From positions 1 through 45,460 of the forward strand of contig CAYVEQ010000012.1 of NCBI GenBank assembly GCA_964450835.1: a stretch of 45,460 bases of DNA, given 5' to 3'. The notes under the pieces were generated by a model. It did not search any database, was not told the origin of the DNA, and saw only the letters and a program-made list of their open reading frames with translations. This document shows positions 16,415 through 25,337 of the stretch, in pieces. The stretch is from Caccocola sp964450835 (GTDB lineage: Bacteria; Synergistota; Synergistia; Synergistales; Synergistaceae). The number at the start of each line of letters is the position of its first letter. Position 1 is the first letter of the stretch. A program made the position numbers and the translations under genes.

Positions 16415-16597
16415 CTGTACTTTGCCGGAACGGAGACACTTGGTGCAAATATGGAGCTTGCGGGTCTCACCTCCGCCTACGTCAACTCTCACGCTTTGAA
16501 TGTTGATGAGCCAGCGTCGTCTTGTATGGCGGTTCGAATGGCTCACCGCGTTTCCCGTAACGGGTCCGCGGCCGCAGCAGTCGCAGAATTTTGACAT
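16403..16597 (-). CDS. rpmB: 50S ribosomal protein L28
   Basis: A 64-residue structural protein of the large ribosomal subunit. It begins MSKFCDCCGRGPVTGNAVSH and carries two Cys pairs (Cys5/Cys8 and CTKC near residue 53), so it is the zinc-binding (C+) form of L28. The SHSNRHTRRRW stretch is the family signature. The ATG at 16597 follows GGGGGGGA; longer upstream extensions of the frame are not supported. It is a lone minus-strand gene between ftsK and xseB with its own promoter at 16639-16668 and a terminator that starts inside the coding end. Confidence 0.95.
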   Translation of the reverse strand: MSKFCDCCGRGPVTGNAVSHSNRHTRRRWLINIQSVRVDVGGGETRKLHICTKCLRSGKVQRAV

Positions 16598-16638
16598 TTG
16601 TTTCCCCCCCTTGTTTCCTTGAAACAACTGACCAAGAC

Positions 16639-16668
16639 ATTGTATCATAGCAACGTGGAAAGTGACAA
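16639..16668 (-). promoter_or_regulatory. Promoter for rpmB
   Basis: On the minus strand TTGTCA (16663-16668) and TACAAT (16639-16644) are 18 bases apart, about 42 bases before the L28 start. It overlaps the short region that must also contain signals for xseB in the other direction. Confidence 0.65.
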
Positions 16669-16712
16669 TATTGAGAACCGTACAAAAGACAATAAAGGAG
16701 AGCGTTTTCCCG

Positions 16713-16931
16713 ATGAATTTTGCCGAAAAAATGGACGAACTTGAAAAAATCCTGAAAGAGCTTGAAGGAGATTCTCTCTCTCTCGATTCCGCTCTTGCCA
16801 AATACGAGAAGGGAGTTGCCCTGGTTCGCGAATGCCGCGTCTATCTTGAAGAGGCGCAGAAAAAAATAAATATGCTCTCTGCGGAAAACGGCGCTTTTTC
16901 CGGCATCGAGGAGACAAAGCACGATGAATAA
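16713..16931 (+). CDS. xseB: Exodeoxyribonuclease VII small subunit
   Basis: The small subunit of the nuclease that degrades single-stranded DNA; several copies bind each XseA. The 72-residue helical protein begins MNFAEKMDELEKILKELEG and contains the family pattern LSLDSALAKYEKGVALVRECRVYL, followed by a coiled coil. I chose the ATG at 16713, with AAAGGAG upstream; earlier in-frame codons extend into the rpmB promoter and lack support. xseA, which usually stands just before it, is missing here; the preceding gene is rpmB on the opposite strand. It overlaps ispA by eight bases. Confidence 0.92.
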   Translation: MNFAEKMDELEKILKELEGDSLSLDSALAKYEKGVALVRECRVYLEEAQKKINMLSAENGAFSGIEETKHDE

Positions 16932-17829
16932 CGAAGAACGCTCGTTCGTCAAAAAAGAACTGGAAAGATACAGACTCGCTCTCGACGATTACATTACCGA
17001 GACCGCCGCCGCCCGCTCGGAGGACATTCCACCGGTTCTTTTTAAGCCGATGGAATATTCCCTGCGTGCCGGCGGCAAACGGCTGCGCCCTGCGCTCTGC
17101 CTTGCCGCAGCGAGCCGCGCCGGAGTGGCCGAGAGTGACGCCATGCCTATGGCGCTTGCTCTTGAAATGCTGCATACCGCCACGCTTATTCACGACGATC
17201 TGCCGTGCATGGACGACGATGACTTGAGAAGAGGCAAACCGTCGAATCACGCTCTTTTCGGCGAGGCGCTCGCTTTGCTTGCCGGGGACTCGCTTTTTGT
17301 GCAGTCAATCGAATTTGCCATGGCACGTCTGACAAATATAGAACCGGCTAAGATCTTGCGCGCCATGCGCATTTTCGTAAAGGCCATCGGCCCATCCGGC
17401 GTATGCGGCGGTCAGGCGCTTGACATCGACGCGACGGGGGCGAACCGCGCGCCGGATTATGTGCGCCGTGTAGCGAGTCTCAAGACGGGCGCTCTGATTT
17501 GCGCCTCTGTGCTGACCGGCGCGGCGCTTGGCGGAACCGGCGGCAGAACGCTTGCCGTCTACGCCGACTATGCCACCCACTTGGGTTCGGCCTTCCAGAT
17601 AGTCGACGATATACTTGACGCCACGGGTACGGCAGAGGAACTCGGCAAAACGCCCGGCAAGGATGAACGCTGCAGCAAACTGACGCATGTCACGGCTTAC
17701 GGCCTTACCCGCGCCTGCGAAATGGCGAATGAGGAGTCGGAGGCGGCGAAGGCCGCGCTTTCCGGCATACTTCCTGAGAACGACTTCCTCGTGCTTTTAC
17801 CCGAATATCTTGTCCAGAGGACGAGATAA
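16924..17829 (+). CDS. ispA: Polyprenyl synthetase (geranyl/farnesyl diphosphate synthase)
   Basis: Condenses isopentenyl diphosphate with dimethylallyl or geranyl diphosphate to give farnesyl diphosphate for undecaprenol and quinone synthesis. The 301-residue length is standard. The first Asp-rich motif is in HDDLPCMDDDDLRRG near residue 95 and the second in QIVDDILDATG near 230. GGKRLRP near 51 binds diphosphate. The extra residues in the first motif (DDLPCMD) are the bacterial FPP synthase type. It lies between xseB and dxs, the usual arrangement, which couples isoprenoid chain building to the MEP pathway entry enzyme. Product chain length cannot be read from the sequence with certainty. 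Confidence 0.94.
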   Translation: MNNEERSFVKKELERYRLALDDYITETAAARSEDIPPVLFKPMEYSLRAGGKRLRPALCLAAASRAGVAESDAMPMALALEMLHTATLIHDDLPCMDDDDLRRGKPSNHALFGEALALLAGDSLFVQSIEFAMARLTNIEPAKILRAMRIFVKAIGPSGVCGGQALDIDATGANRAPDYVRRVASLKTGALICASVLTGAALGGTGGRTLAVYADYATHLGSAFQIVDDILDATGTAEELGKTPGKDERCSKLTHVTAYGLTRACEMANEESEAAKAALSGILPENDFLVLLPEYLVQRTR

Positions 17830-17844
17830 AAACCGGTTCAGGGC

Positions 17845-19704
17845 ATGACTCTTCTGGACTCAATCGGGGATTTCAACGGCCTCCGCGGGCTGGGGGAGAG
17901 AGAGCTTAACGTTCTTTGCGCCGAAATACGCGAACTGATCTTAAATGTCACGCTGCAAAACGGCGGACACCTCAGCTCGTCTCTGGGAGCCGTCGAGCTG
18001 ACTGTCGCGTTGCTGCGTGTTTTTAATCCCGACAAAGATAAGATAATATTCGACGTAGGCCACCAAAGCTACGCTTATAAGATATTGACCAAACGCGCCG
18101 GACGTTTCCGGACGCTCAGACAGCGCGGCGGCATAGCCGGTTTTCCCCGCATGGACGAAAGTCCCTACGATTTTTTCACTACGGGCCACAGCAGCACATC
18201 GATATCGGCCGCGATGGGCTACGCCAAGGCGCGTGACCTTAAAAACGAAAGCCACGAAATTGTGGCCGTTATAGGAGACGGCGCACTGCTTAACGGTCTC
18301 TCGTTTGAGGCTCTCAACGCCATGGCCAGTGTCAAGTCAAAAGTAATTATCGTCCTTAACGACAACAAAATGTCAATAAACCCGCGGATCGGAGGCATGG
18401 CGTCGCATCTGGCAAAGCTCGCAGTCAGCCCGACATATAAAAAATTCAAGGATTACGTCAAATATCAGTGCGCCGGAATGAAAAACGGCGAGAATATCCG
18501 TCAGTCTCTTTCGCTCGCGAAACAGAGGCTGAAAGCCCTGCTGCTTCCGCCCAATATCTTTGAAGAACTCGGCATAAGCTACTGGGGGCCTTTCAACGGA
18601 CACAACATAGGCGAAATGGAAGAAGTATTCCGCCTTGCCCGCTATTATGACAAATCTCTTCTTGTACATGTGCTTACGCAAAAAGGCAGAGGATGCAAGG
18701 CTGCTGAGAAAAAACCCTCTTTCTTCCACGGCATAGCCCCGATGACAAAAACCGACGCCACGGAGAAACAGGCCGATGGGGAAAGAAGCTGGAGCTCGGC
18801 CGTCTCCCGAGCTCTTTGCGAGATAGCGGAGAAAGACGAAAGAATAATGGCGGGGACAGCTGCCATGAAAGACGGAACGAAACTCGGAGAATTCGCGAAG
18901 CGTTATCCCGAGCGCTTCTTTGACGCCGGCATAGAAGAAGAGCACCTGATAGTCTACGCGGCGGGCCTTGCCGCAGCCGGAATGCGCCCCGCAGTATGCG
19001 TCTATTCCACATTCCTGCAAAGGGCAATGGATCAGATAGCACACGACATATGCCTGCCCAAACTGCCCGTATTGCTTTGCATCGACAGGGCGGGATTAGT
19101 GGGTGAGGACGGCGAAACGCACCAGGGCGTTCTCGACGTGCCATGGCTGCGCTCTGTTCCGGATTTGACATTTGCCGCGCCGCGCGACACGACGGATCTT
19201 AAATTTTTTGTGGAAGCATGGCGAAGCCGCGACGTTCCTATGGCGATACGCTACCCGAGGTGCGAGGCGCAGCGGAAACTCGCGAGGAACTGTGACGAAC
19301 CCGCCGGCTGGGGAAAATGCGAAATTCTACGCGAAGGCTCTGAAATCTGTCTCGTCGGCGTCGGAAGCACAGTTTCTCTTATGCTTGACGCGGCGGATGA
19401 AATGTCAAGGCGAGGGCCTTCGCCCACGGTCATAGACCTGCGTTTTATAAAGCCGATTGACGAAGAGGGACTGCTGCCGCTCCTCGCGTCGCACAGAGCA
19501 GTGATAACGGCAGAGGAAAACGCGCTGGCCGGAGGAGTCGGCGTAGCTATTGCCGCGCTGATGAAAGAACATAAAATAAGCGCTTCGTACACGGGAGTAG
19601 GGGCTCCCGACAGGTTTATACAGCACGCCACCCGCGCGGAGCAGTGGGAGGAATGCGGCCTGACCGTGGAAAATATATTAAAGCTATGCGGTGAGGCGAT
19701 ATGA
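17845..19704 (+). CDS. dxs: 1-deoxy-D-xylulose-5-phosphate synthase
   Basis: Joins pyruvate and glyceraldehyde 3-phosphate, with thiamine diphosphate, into DXP, the entry step of the MEP isoprenoid pathway. The 619-residue protein has the transketolase order. The TPP domain carries the GDG...N motif (IGDGALLNGLSFEALN near residue 145), followed by a pyrimidine-binding domain with DRAGLVGEDGETHQG near 415 and a C-terminal transketolase domain with AEENALAGGVG near 555. The ribosome binding site is weak (CAGGGC). It follows ispA by 15 bases and overlaps tlyA by four. All expected catalytic motifs are present. Confidence 0.96.
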   Translation: MTLLDSIGDFNGLRGLGERELNVLCAEIRELILNVTLQNGGHLSSSLGAVELTVALLRVFNPDKDKIIFDVGHQSYAYKILTKRAGRFRTLRQRGGIAGFPRMDESPYDFFTTGHSSTSISAAMGYAKARDLKNESHEIVAVIGDGALLNGLSFEALNAMASVKSKVIIVLNDNKMSINPRIGGMASHLAKLAVSPTYKKFKDYVKYQCAGMKNGENIRQSLSLAKQRLKALLLPPNIFEELGISYWGPFNGHNIGEMEEVFRLARYYDKSLLVHVLTQKGRGCKAAEKKPSFFHGIAPMTKTDATEKQADGERSWSSAVSRALCEIAEKDERIMAGTAAMKDGTKLGEFAKRYPERFFDAGIEEEHLIVYAAGLAAAGMRPAVCVYSTFLQRAMDQIAHDICLPKLPVLLCIDRAGLVGEDGETHQGVLDVPWLRSVPDLTFAAPRDTTDLKFFVEAWRSRDVPMAIRYPRCEAQRKLARNCDEPAGWGKCEILREGSEICLVGVGSTVSLMLDAADEMSRRGPSPTVIDLRFIKPIDEEGLLPLLASHRAVITAEENALAGGVGVAIAALMKEHKISASYTGVGAPDRFIQHATRAEQWEECGLTVENILKLCGEAI

Positions 19705-20555
19705 ACGCGAAGCTGACGCGCCTTGATAAAGCGATAGCAGACAGAGGTCTTGCGCTTTCGCGCAGAGCGGCGCGGATTCTTATAGAGGAAGGCAGGGTAA
19801 AAGTCGACGGCGCAGTTGCCCGAAAAGCCGCCTCTATGATCGGCGCGGGAGCTTCAATCGTTGTAGACTCGCCGGAAAGGGAATGGGTCAGCCGGGGCGC
19901 GTATAAACTTCTGCGCGCCTTAGAGCGCTTCCCGATAGAGGCAGAAGGCAAAAGGTGTGTGGACATCGGCGCCTCGACAGGCGGATTCACCGAAGTCCTA
20001 CTCTCAAAGGGCGCGAAACTCGTATATGCCGTGGACGTCGGTTACGGCGACCTCGCGTGGAAGCTGCGCGAGAACCCGCGCGTCCGCGTTATGGAGCGTA
20101 CAAACGCCCGAAACCTCACTCTCGGTTCGATAGACGGCGAAAAGGCCGACATAATAGTCTCGGATGCTTCTTTTATCTCACTGACGCTGCTTTTGAAAAC
20201 AATGGAAAATTTGCTGAAAGACGACGGCTCGATAGCAGCGCTTGTAAAACCGCAGTTTGAGGCCGGACGCGGGCGCGTCGGCAAAGGCGTCGTCACTGAC
20301 CCCGCGCTGCACGCCGAGATACTGAACGAAGTCGCGGACTTCATAGACAATCACACCGGCCTCGCGCTTGAAGGCGCGGATTATTCGCCGATACGCGGCC
20401 CTAAGGGCAATATTGAGTTTTTATTTTTCCTAAAACACAGAACCGATTCAAGCACGGCGGCAAGGCCCGACTTCCGCGAACTGTCGGAAGAGGCGCACGC
20501 GCGCGCTGCGCGACACCCGGACAGGAGGAACGACGGCTGTGACCGACGAGATTAA
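19701..20555 (+). CDS. tlyA: TlyA-family rRNA 2'-O-methyltransferase
   Basis: An S4-domain protein fused to an FtsJ-like SAM methyltransferase. TlyA enzymes methylate riboses in 16S and/or 23S rRNA. The 284-residue protein has an S4 RNA-binding domain (about 1-65, LTRLDKAIADRGLALSRRAA) and a methyltransferase domain with the SAM motif VDIGASTGGFTE near residue 90, DVGYGDLAWKLR near 112, VSDASFISL near 152 and VKPQFEAG near 184. The short C-terminal tail past about 265 is Arg-rich and overlaps nadK. It overlaps dxs as ATGA and sits in the conserved dxs-tlyA-(argR)-recN order. Some annotations call it hemolysin A, which I regard as misleading. Confidence 0.93.
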   Translation: MNAKLTRLDKAIADRGLALSRRAARILIEEGRVKVDGAVARKAASMIGAGASIVVDSPEREWVSRGAYKLLRALERFPIEAEGKRCVDIGASTGGFTEVLLSKGAKLVYAVDVGYGDLAWKLRENPRVRVMERTNARNLTLGSIDGEKADIIVSDASFISLTLLLKTMENLLKDDGSIAALVKPQFEAGRGRVGKGVVTDPALHAEILNEVADFIDNHTGLALEGADYSPIRGPKGNIEFLFFLKHRTDSSTAARPDFRELSEEAHARAARHPDRRNDGCDRRD

Positions 20556-21426
20556 AAAAGTTGGACTGCTTTTTAACACACAGAAGCCGGCCGCCATGGA
20601 AATGGCACGCAGACTGTGGAATTGGGGACGCAGGGAAGGGGTAGGCTTTCTCTTCCCTCCGCACGAGTCGTCCGCTATCTCAATACCGGGCTCAGACGAC
20701 GAAACGTGGCGCAAAGAAGTTTCTTTTGCCGTAATCCTCGGCGGGGACGGAACATTCCTGCGCGCCGCGCGCTATACTTTCGGCAGCGACATCCCGCTCT
20801 ACGGCATAAATCTCGGCAGGCTCGGATTCCTCGCGACAGGAAGCCCCGAATCCGCCGAAGAAGACATAAAGACAATAATCGCCGGACGCTATACCTTACA
20901 GCGCCGCCATCTGCTGAAAGGGCAAATTCTGCGTTCCGGCAGACTTGTGCATGAACTTCACGCGCTGAACGATTTTGTCATATCAAAGGGCAGTATAGCG
21001 CGCGTCACAGACATAGAAGTCAGGGTTGGGAAGGAAACTCTGACTCTTTTCCTCGCCGACGGGCTCATACTCTCGACGCCGACCGGCTCCACGGCTTACG
21101 CGCTCTCCGCCGGAGGGCCGATAGTGCCGCCTCACGTGCCTTGCATGATAGTCGCGCCCATCTGCGCCCATACTCTCTATGCCAGGCCTGTGATATTAAG
21201 CGGCGGCGACGGGGCTGTGGTAATACCGAGAGGCGATACGCGCAGCCTGATGCTGACGCAGGACGGACAGCTCGGCTACGAACTGCTGCCAGGCGACGAA
21301 CTTCACGCGACGCTTGACCCTGAAATATATGTCCGAACGATACAGCTCGACGGAAGAAGCTATTACGATCTGCTGCGGGAAAAACTCCGCTGGGGATTCA
21401 ACGGCATAAGTGACGGGAGAGATTAA
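20539..21426 (+). CDS. nadK: NAD kinase
   Basis: Phosphorylates NAD to NADP. The 295-residue protein has the diagnostic ILGGDGTFLRAAR near residue 69, INLGRLGFLA near 90, ALNDFVISKG near 138 and the TPTGSTAYALSAGGP loop near 180. The GTG start follows AGGAGG ten bases upstream and lies inside the tlyA tail, a 17-base overlap. It takes the place between tlyA and recN that is often held by argR/ahrC in Firmicutes. The enzyme is soluble and cytoplasmic. Identification is certain. Confidence 0.96.
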   Translation: MTDEIKKVGLLFNTQKPAAMEMARRLWNWGRREGVGFLFPPHESSAISIPGSDDETWRKEVSFAVILGGDGTFLRAARYTFGSDIPLYGINLGRLGFLATGSPESAEEDIKTIIAGRYTLQRRHLLKGQILRSGRLVHELHALNDFVISKGSIARVTDIEVRVGKETLTLFLADGLILSTPTGSTAYALSAGGPIVPPHVPCMIVAPICAHTLYARPVILSGGDGAVVIPRGDTRSLMLTQDGQLGYELLPGDELHATLDPEIYVRTIQLDGRSYYDLLREKLRWGFNGISDGRD

Positions 21427-21427
21427 A

Positions 21428-23068
21428 GTGTTGGAAGAGCTTTCCGTGCGCGGGATAGGCGGGATTAAAAGCGCGTCGCTTTCATTCGGCGGCGCTTTCA
21501 TCGTAATCACGGGAGAAAGCGGCGCCGGTAAAAGCAGCCTTGTCCGCGCACTGGAATTTATATCGGGATGCCGCGCTCAGACAGGCAATATACGAAGCGG
21601 CGACGAATCGTGCGAAGCCGGGGCCGTTCTTACATCCGCCGTCATCAAAGACATTAAGGAATGTTTTCAGCCGCGTGAAAACTTGCTGACGGCGCGCCGC
21701 TCGTTCGCGCGAAGCGGCAGAGGGCGCTGTACGCTGCAAGGACAGAACGCGCCTCTTGCCGCCCTGGTCCGGGCCATGGAACACAACGTCGTCATACAGA
21801 GCCAGTTTGCCCAACTCGGCCTGCTTGAGCCGCAGAAACAGCTGGAACTTGTCGATTCGCGCGGCGGCGCCGAAACGGCGAAACTTCTGGCAGAGCTTGG
21901 CAAAACATTTTCAGACGCCATAGCCGCCGAGAAAAAAATAATCTGTCTGAAAAAAAGGCGGCGCGAAAGCGAAAAGCTATACGAAAACGCCCCGTCTGTC
22001 ATACGTCAGTGCGCCGCGCTGAAACTTGAAGAAGAGAGTGAAGAACAATGGCGCTCGGAGCTTGCGAAAATCGAGACCGAAGAGACGGCGATGAGGGCAA
22101 TCCGCGCCGCGTCGGCGCAAATGAACGACAATGAACAGGGACTGCTTGACAGGCTCGAAAAGGCCGCGAAGCTCATCTACTCGACTCCCGGCGCAGACCT
22201 TGACAAATGGCGCCCCGCCGTCGAAAAAATGCTTTCGGGCGCTCAGGAGTTTTCTTCAATGCTGGCCTCCGAATGCCGTGCCTCAGACGCTGCGGCAAAC
22301 GAGGAAGCGAAAGAAAATCTTGAAAAAAAAATCGGCATCCTTAGAAAAATCAGGCGCGAACTCTCTCTGCCTGACGCTGCGGCGGTAATTGAATACGCAA
22401 AACGCGCCGCATGCGAACTTGACTGGCTGAAAAACAGCCGGGCCGAACTTGAAACGCTTGTAAAGAAAGCTGCCGAACTTCGGCGCGAAACGTCGCGTCT
22501 TGCCATGGAGCTCCGCGTCAGGCGCAAAGAGTCTGCGGCTTCGCTTGCCTCTTCTATAAACGGCCACCTCCGTGAACTCGGCATGGAAAACACACTCTTC
22601 GGAATAGAGATAGAACCGCTGAACCGCGTCCGCTCAAACGGCGCGGAAAACGTCTGCTTCACTCTGGCCCGCCCCGACCAAAAGCCTGCCCCTGTCGGCA
22701 AAAACGCCTCTGGCGGCGAACTGTCGCGCATCCTCATTGCCCTTCAACTGTCCGCAGGCGACGAAAAACTTCCGGGAACTCTCGTATTCGACGAAGTGGA
22801 GGCGGGCCTCGGCGGCAAAACGGCATTGCTTGCCGGATACAAACTGCGCGAACTTTCCAGACGCTGCCGCACTGTTCTCATAACACATCAGGCCACGATA
22901 GCGGCGATGGCCGACCAGCAGTTCGTCGTAAAAAGAAAAGGCGAAGAGACGGAAATTTACGAAGTCACCGGCGAGGCGCGCGAACGGGAAATAGCAAGAA
23001 TGCTTTCGGGCGACGAGGAATCAAAAGAGGCGCGTGAACACGCGCGTGCTCTTCTCTCGCAGATCTGA
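21428..23068 (+). CDS. recN: DNA repair protein RecN
   Basis: An SMC-like ATPase that acts at DNA double-strand breaks. It has about 546 residues. Walker A GESGAGKSSL is near residue 31, a long coiled-coil central region runs from about 150 to 390, and the C-terminal half-site has the signature NASGGELSRILIALQL near 430 and the Walker B FDEVEAGLGGKT near 455. The usual His-containing switch appears as LITHQATIAAMAD. I place the start at the GTG at 21428, one base after the nadK stop with GGGAGAG upstream; the GTG at 21410 would give a six-residue longer form. The middle region is compact. It is the last gene of the xseB-ispA-dxs-tlyA-nadK-recN run. Confidence 0.93.
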   Translation: MLEELSVRGIGGIKSASLSFGGAFIVITGESGAGKSSLVRALEFISGCRAQTGNIRSGDESCEAGAVLTSAVIKDIKECFQPRENLLTARRSFARSGRGRCTLQGQNAPLAALVRAMEHNVVIQSQFAQLGLLEPQKQLELVDSRGGAETAKLLAELGKTFSDAIAAEKKIICLKKRRRESEKLYENAPSVIRQCAALKLEEESEEQWRSELAKIETEETAMRAIRAASAQMNDNEQGLLDRLEKAAKLIYSTPGADLDKWRPAVEKMLSGAQEFSSMLASECRASDAAANEEAKENLEKKIGILRKIRRELSLPDAAAVIEYAKRAACELDWLKNSRAELETLVKKAAELRRETSRLAMELRVRRKESAASLASSINGHLRELGMENTLFGIEIEPLNRVRSNGAENVCFTLARPDQKPAPVGKNASGGELSRILIALQLSAGDEKLPGTLVFDEVEAGLGGKTALLAGYKLRELSRRCRTVLITHQATIAAMADQQFVVKRKGEETEIYEVTGEAREREIARMLSGDEESKEAREHARALLSQI

Positions 23069-23262
23069 AATCCGGCGCGCCGTGCATTGTATGGAAAAGC
23101 GCGCCGCCGCCTCACAAAACTTCGTTTCCGGCACTCTCCGGATTCTCTCCGCGGCAGCGTATCGCGGCGCGGAAAGCTTCCCGAAATATAAAAATTATGC
23201 CCGCATATCTTTGCCGCGCGGCTTCCGGCTGTCGTTATAACTCCGCGCAACCGCAAAAGATT

Positions 23263-23271
23263 TGTTATAAT
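23263..23271 (+). promoter_or_regulatory. Extended -10 promoter element for rapZ
   Basis: TGTTATAAT is a perfect extended -10, about 58 bases before the rapZ start. No -35 is seen at the right distance. The gap 23069-23328 (260 bases) after recN holds no clear terminator or gene; its 5' part is GC-rich and crossed only by unsupported open frames. Confidence 0.45.
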
Positions 23272-23328
23272 TTTGATATGCCGTATGGGCCTATTTTATG
23301 TTTGCGCGGGTAAGAGAGATGATTATGT

Positions 23329-24213
23329 TTGAATGATAAAAGAGAGATAAAGCGCTGTATCGTAATTACCGGCATGTCGGGAGCGGGGAAGTCGACTGCT
23401 CTTAACGTTTTCGAGGATCAGGGCTTTTACGCGATAGACAACCTTCCTCCGGCCCTTCTCCCGCAGCTGATGGAAGTGTTGGCGTCTCATCCCGCGGCGC
23501 TCAATTACGGCGTGGCGGCCGTCGTTGACGCGCGCGGCAAAGAGCTGCTCAACGACCTGAACTACGTCGTGGCGCGGCTGCGCGGAATGGGCATCGACGC
23601 CGAAGTCGTCTTCATAAACGCTTCTGACGAGGCTCTCGTGCGCAGATTTGAAACAACGCGCCGCCGCCACCCGCTCGCCGAAGGCAACACAATCATGCAA
23701 GGCATTATGGAAGAGCGCGAAACTTTGTCAGCGATCATAAAAAAAGCTGATATTGTTATAGATACCAGCAATTTCACACTGCCCGAATTTAAGTCCAAGG
23801 TGCTTGAGGCGACAGGCGTGACACTCGCAGAACCATCTGTCATAGTAAGCTCTTTCGGCTTTAAGTACGGCGCTCCCCAGGACGCGGATTATATCTTCGA
23901 CGTGCGTTTCCTTCCGAATCCCAATTATGTTGACGATCTCCATATGCTTTCCGGCATGGACGATGCCGTGAAAAATTATCTCAACGGCTTTGATTCGCTT
24001 AAAAAATTTCTGGACCTTTCCTTGCCTCTGCTCGTCTACATATCCTCGGTTTACTGCAAAACGGGCAAGAAGCAGCTGCATATCTGTTTCGGCTGCACGG
24101 GCGGGCGCCACCGTTCGGTAGCGGTCGCCGAAATTGCGGGACGCGCCATAGCAGGTTCCGGAAAGCAGGTCCTGATAACGCACCGAGACATTGACAAAGG
24201 CGGCGCGCGGTGA
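23329..24213 (+). CDS. rapZ: RNase adapter RapZ / YvcJ-family nucleotide-binding protein
   Basis: A P-loop protein that in Enterobacteria guides RNase E to the GlmZ small RNA and in Bacillus (YvcJ) hydrolyses GTP; its role in this organism is not known. The 294-residue protein has Walker A GMSGAGKST near residue 15, the IDNLPPALLP segment near 36, the FGFKYGAPQDADYIFDVRFLPNP signature near 182, and a C-terminal domain with CTGGRHRSVAVAE near 258. The TTG start is the only one compatible with the N-terminus. It overlaps yvcK by four bases (GTGA) and heads the rapZ-yvcK-whiA cluster. Family assignment is certain. Confidence 0.95.
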   Translation: MNDKREIKRCIVITGMSGAGKSTALNVFEDQGFYAIDNLPPALLPQLMEVLASHPAALNYGVAAVVDARGKELLNDLNYVVARLRGMGIDAEVVFINASDEALVRRFETTRRRHPLAEGNTIMQGIMEERETLSAIIKKADIVIDTSNFTLPEFKSKVLEATGVTLAEPSVIVSSFGFKYGAPQDADYIFDVRFLPNPNYVDDLHMLSGMDDAVKNYLNGFDSLKKFLDLSLPLLVYISSVYCKTGKKQLHICFGCTGGRHRSVAVAEIAGRAIAGSGKQVLITHRDIDKGGAR

Positions 24214-25328
24214 GCGGCGTCCTTTTCTTTCTCGTTTTCGCGGCGGCTTTCGCCGCTGGCGGCGCTGCGGTCTATTTCGCCTCTTCCAAGAGAATCCGTA
24301 TCAGACGCGCTAAACATTCAAGGGGCAGAATAATCACCAACGCCATGGAATACAGATTATCTCTCGGTCCCCGGATTGTGGCAATCGGCGGCGGGACGGG
24401 GCTTTCTACGTTGCTTGGCGGTCTGAAAGGCTTCACGCGAAACATTACCGCGGTCGTCGCCGTCACCGACGAGGGCGGCAGTTCCGGCCGCCTGCGGCAG
24501 GAGTGGGGGATGCTGCCTCCCGGCGATATAAGAAACTGCATCGTTGCGCTGGCGGAAAACGACAGCTCTCTCAACAGCCTGCTTAATTTCCGCTTTGATC
24601 GGGGAGAATTGAAAGGGCACAGTCTCGGCAATCTTATTCTGCTTGCCACTACGGAAATGATGGGAGATTTTCAGCGCGCCGTCGAGGAGCTGAATAAGAT
24701 GCTCGCCATACGCGGACAGGTATTGCCGGTAACGACGGAAAACGTCGTGCTAAAAGGCGAGACAGCGGGAGGGGAACTGCTCTCCGGCGAGCTTGAAATT
24801 TCCGACCACGGGCACGAGCTCGAGAAGCTGTGGATAGAACCCGCGGACGCGGAGCCGCTGGCCGCCGTAAAGCGGGCCATCTCGGAGGCGGAGATAATAG
24901 TGCTCGGCCCGGGCAGTCTGTTTACAAGCGTAATGCCTAATCTGCTGCTGACGGAGATGGCGGCGATGCTGCGCTCCGTGAAAGTGCCGATCGTTTATAT
25001 AGCGAACCTTATGACGCAGCCTCACGAGACCGAGGGCATGAACATCGTCGCCCATATCGACTGGATTGCCGGAGTCCTCGGCACCGTGCCCGACTATATT
25101 CTCGCCAACCAATCGGCAATTCACGAGGAGTTCGTCACGCGATATGCCAGCATCGGAGCAGTGCCTCTGTACCTTTCGGCCAAGGAGGAGAAATATCTTG
25201 AATCGCTCGGCAGTGAAATCATCTACGGCGATTACTGCGAGATAAAACACGGAAAATATCTGCGCCACAACGCGAAGCACCTTTCCGAAACGATTATGGA
25301 AATTGTGCGGGGCAACAGAAAGAACTGA
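24210..25328 (+). CDS. yvcK: YvcK/CofD-like gluconeogenesis factor with N-terminal membrane anchor
   Basis: YvcK proteins bind UDP-sugars and are needed for growth on gluconeogenic carbon and for cell-wall homeostasis in Bacillus. The 372-residue protein has the CofD-like Rossmann core with IGGGTGLSTLLGGLKG near residue 58, TDEGGSSGRLRQEWG near 85 and LGPGSLFTSVMPNLL near 231. Ahead of this core it carries about 45 extra residues. These form one hydrophobic helix (about 4-24, VLFFLVFAAAFAAGGAAVYF) followed by a basic stretch, so the protein is probably tethered to the inner membrane. Bacillus YvcK starts at the core and lacks the helix. The GTG start overlaps the rapZ stop. No CofG/CofH neighbours suggest a cofactor F420 role. 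Confidence 0.93.
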   Translation: MSGVLFFLVFAAAFAAGGAAVYFASSKRIRIRRAKHSRGRIITNAMEYRLSLGPRIVAIGGGTGLSTLLGGLKGFTRNITAVVAVTDEGGSSGRLRQEWGMLPPGDIRNCIVALAENDSSLNSLLNFRFDRGELKGHSLGNLILLATTEMMGDFQRAVEELNKMLAIRGQVLPVTTENVVLKGETAGGELLSGELEISDHGHELEKLWIEPADAEPLAAVKRAISEAEIIVLGPGSLFTSVMPNLLLTEMAAMLRSVKVPIVYIANLMTQPHETEGMNIVAHIDWIAGVLGTVPDYILANQSAIHEEFVTRYASIGAVPLYLSAKEEKYLESLGSEIIYGDYCEIKHGKYLRHNAKHLSETIMEIVRGNRKN

Positions 25329-25337
25329 GACGTTACA

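Noticed and set aside
23034..23240. 68-codon frame after recN
   Set aside because: It begins inside recN, has low-complexity composition and no ribosome binding site.
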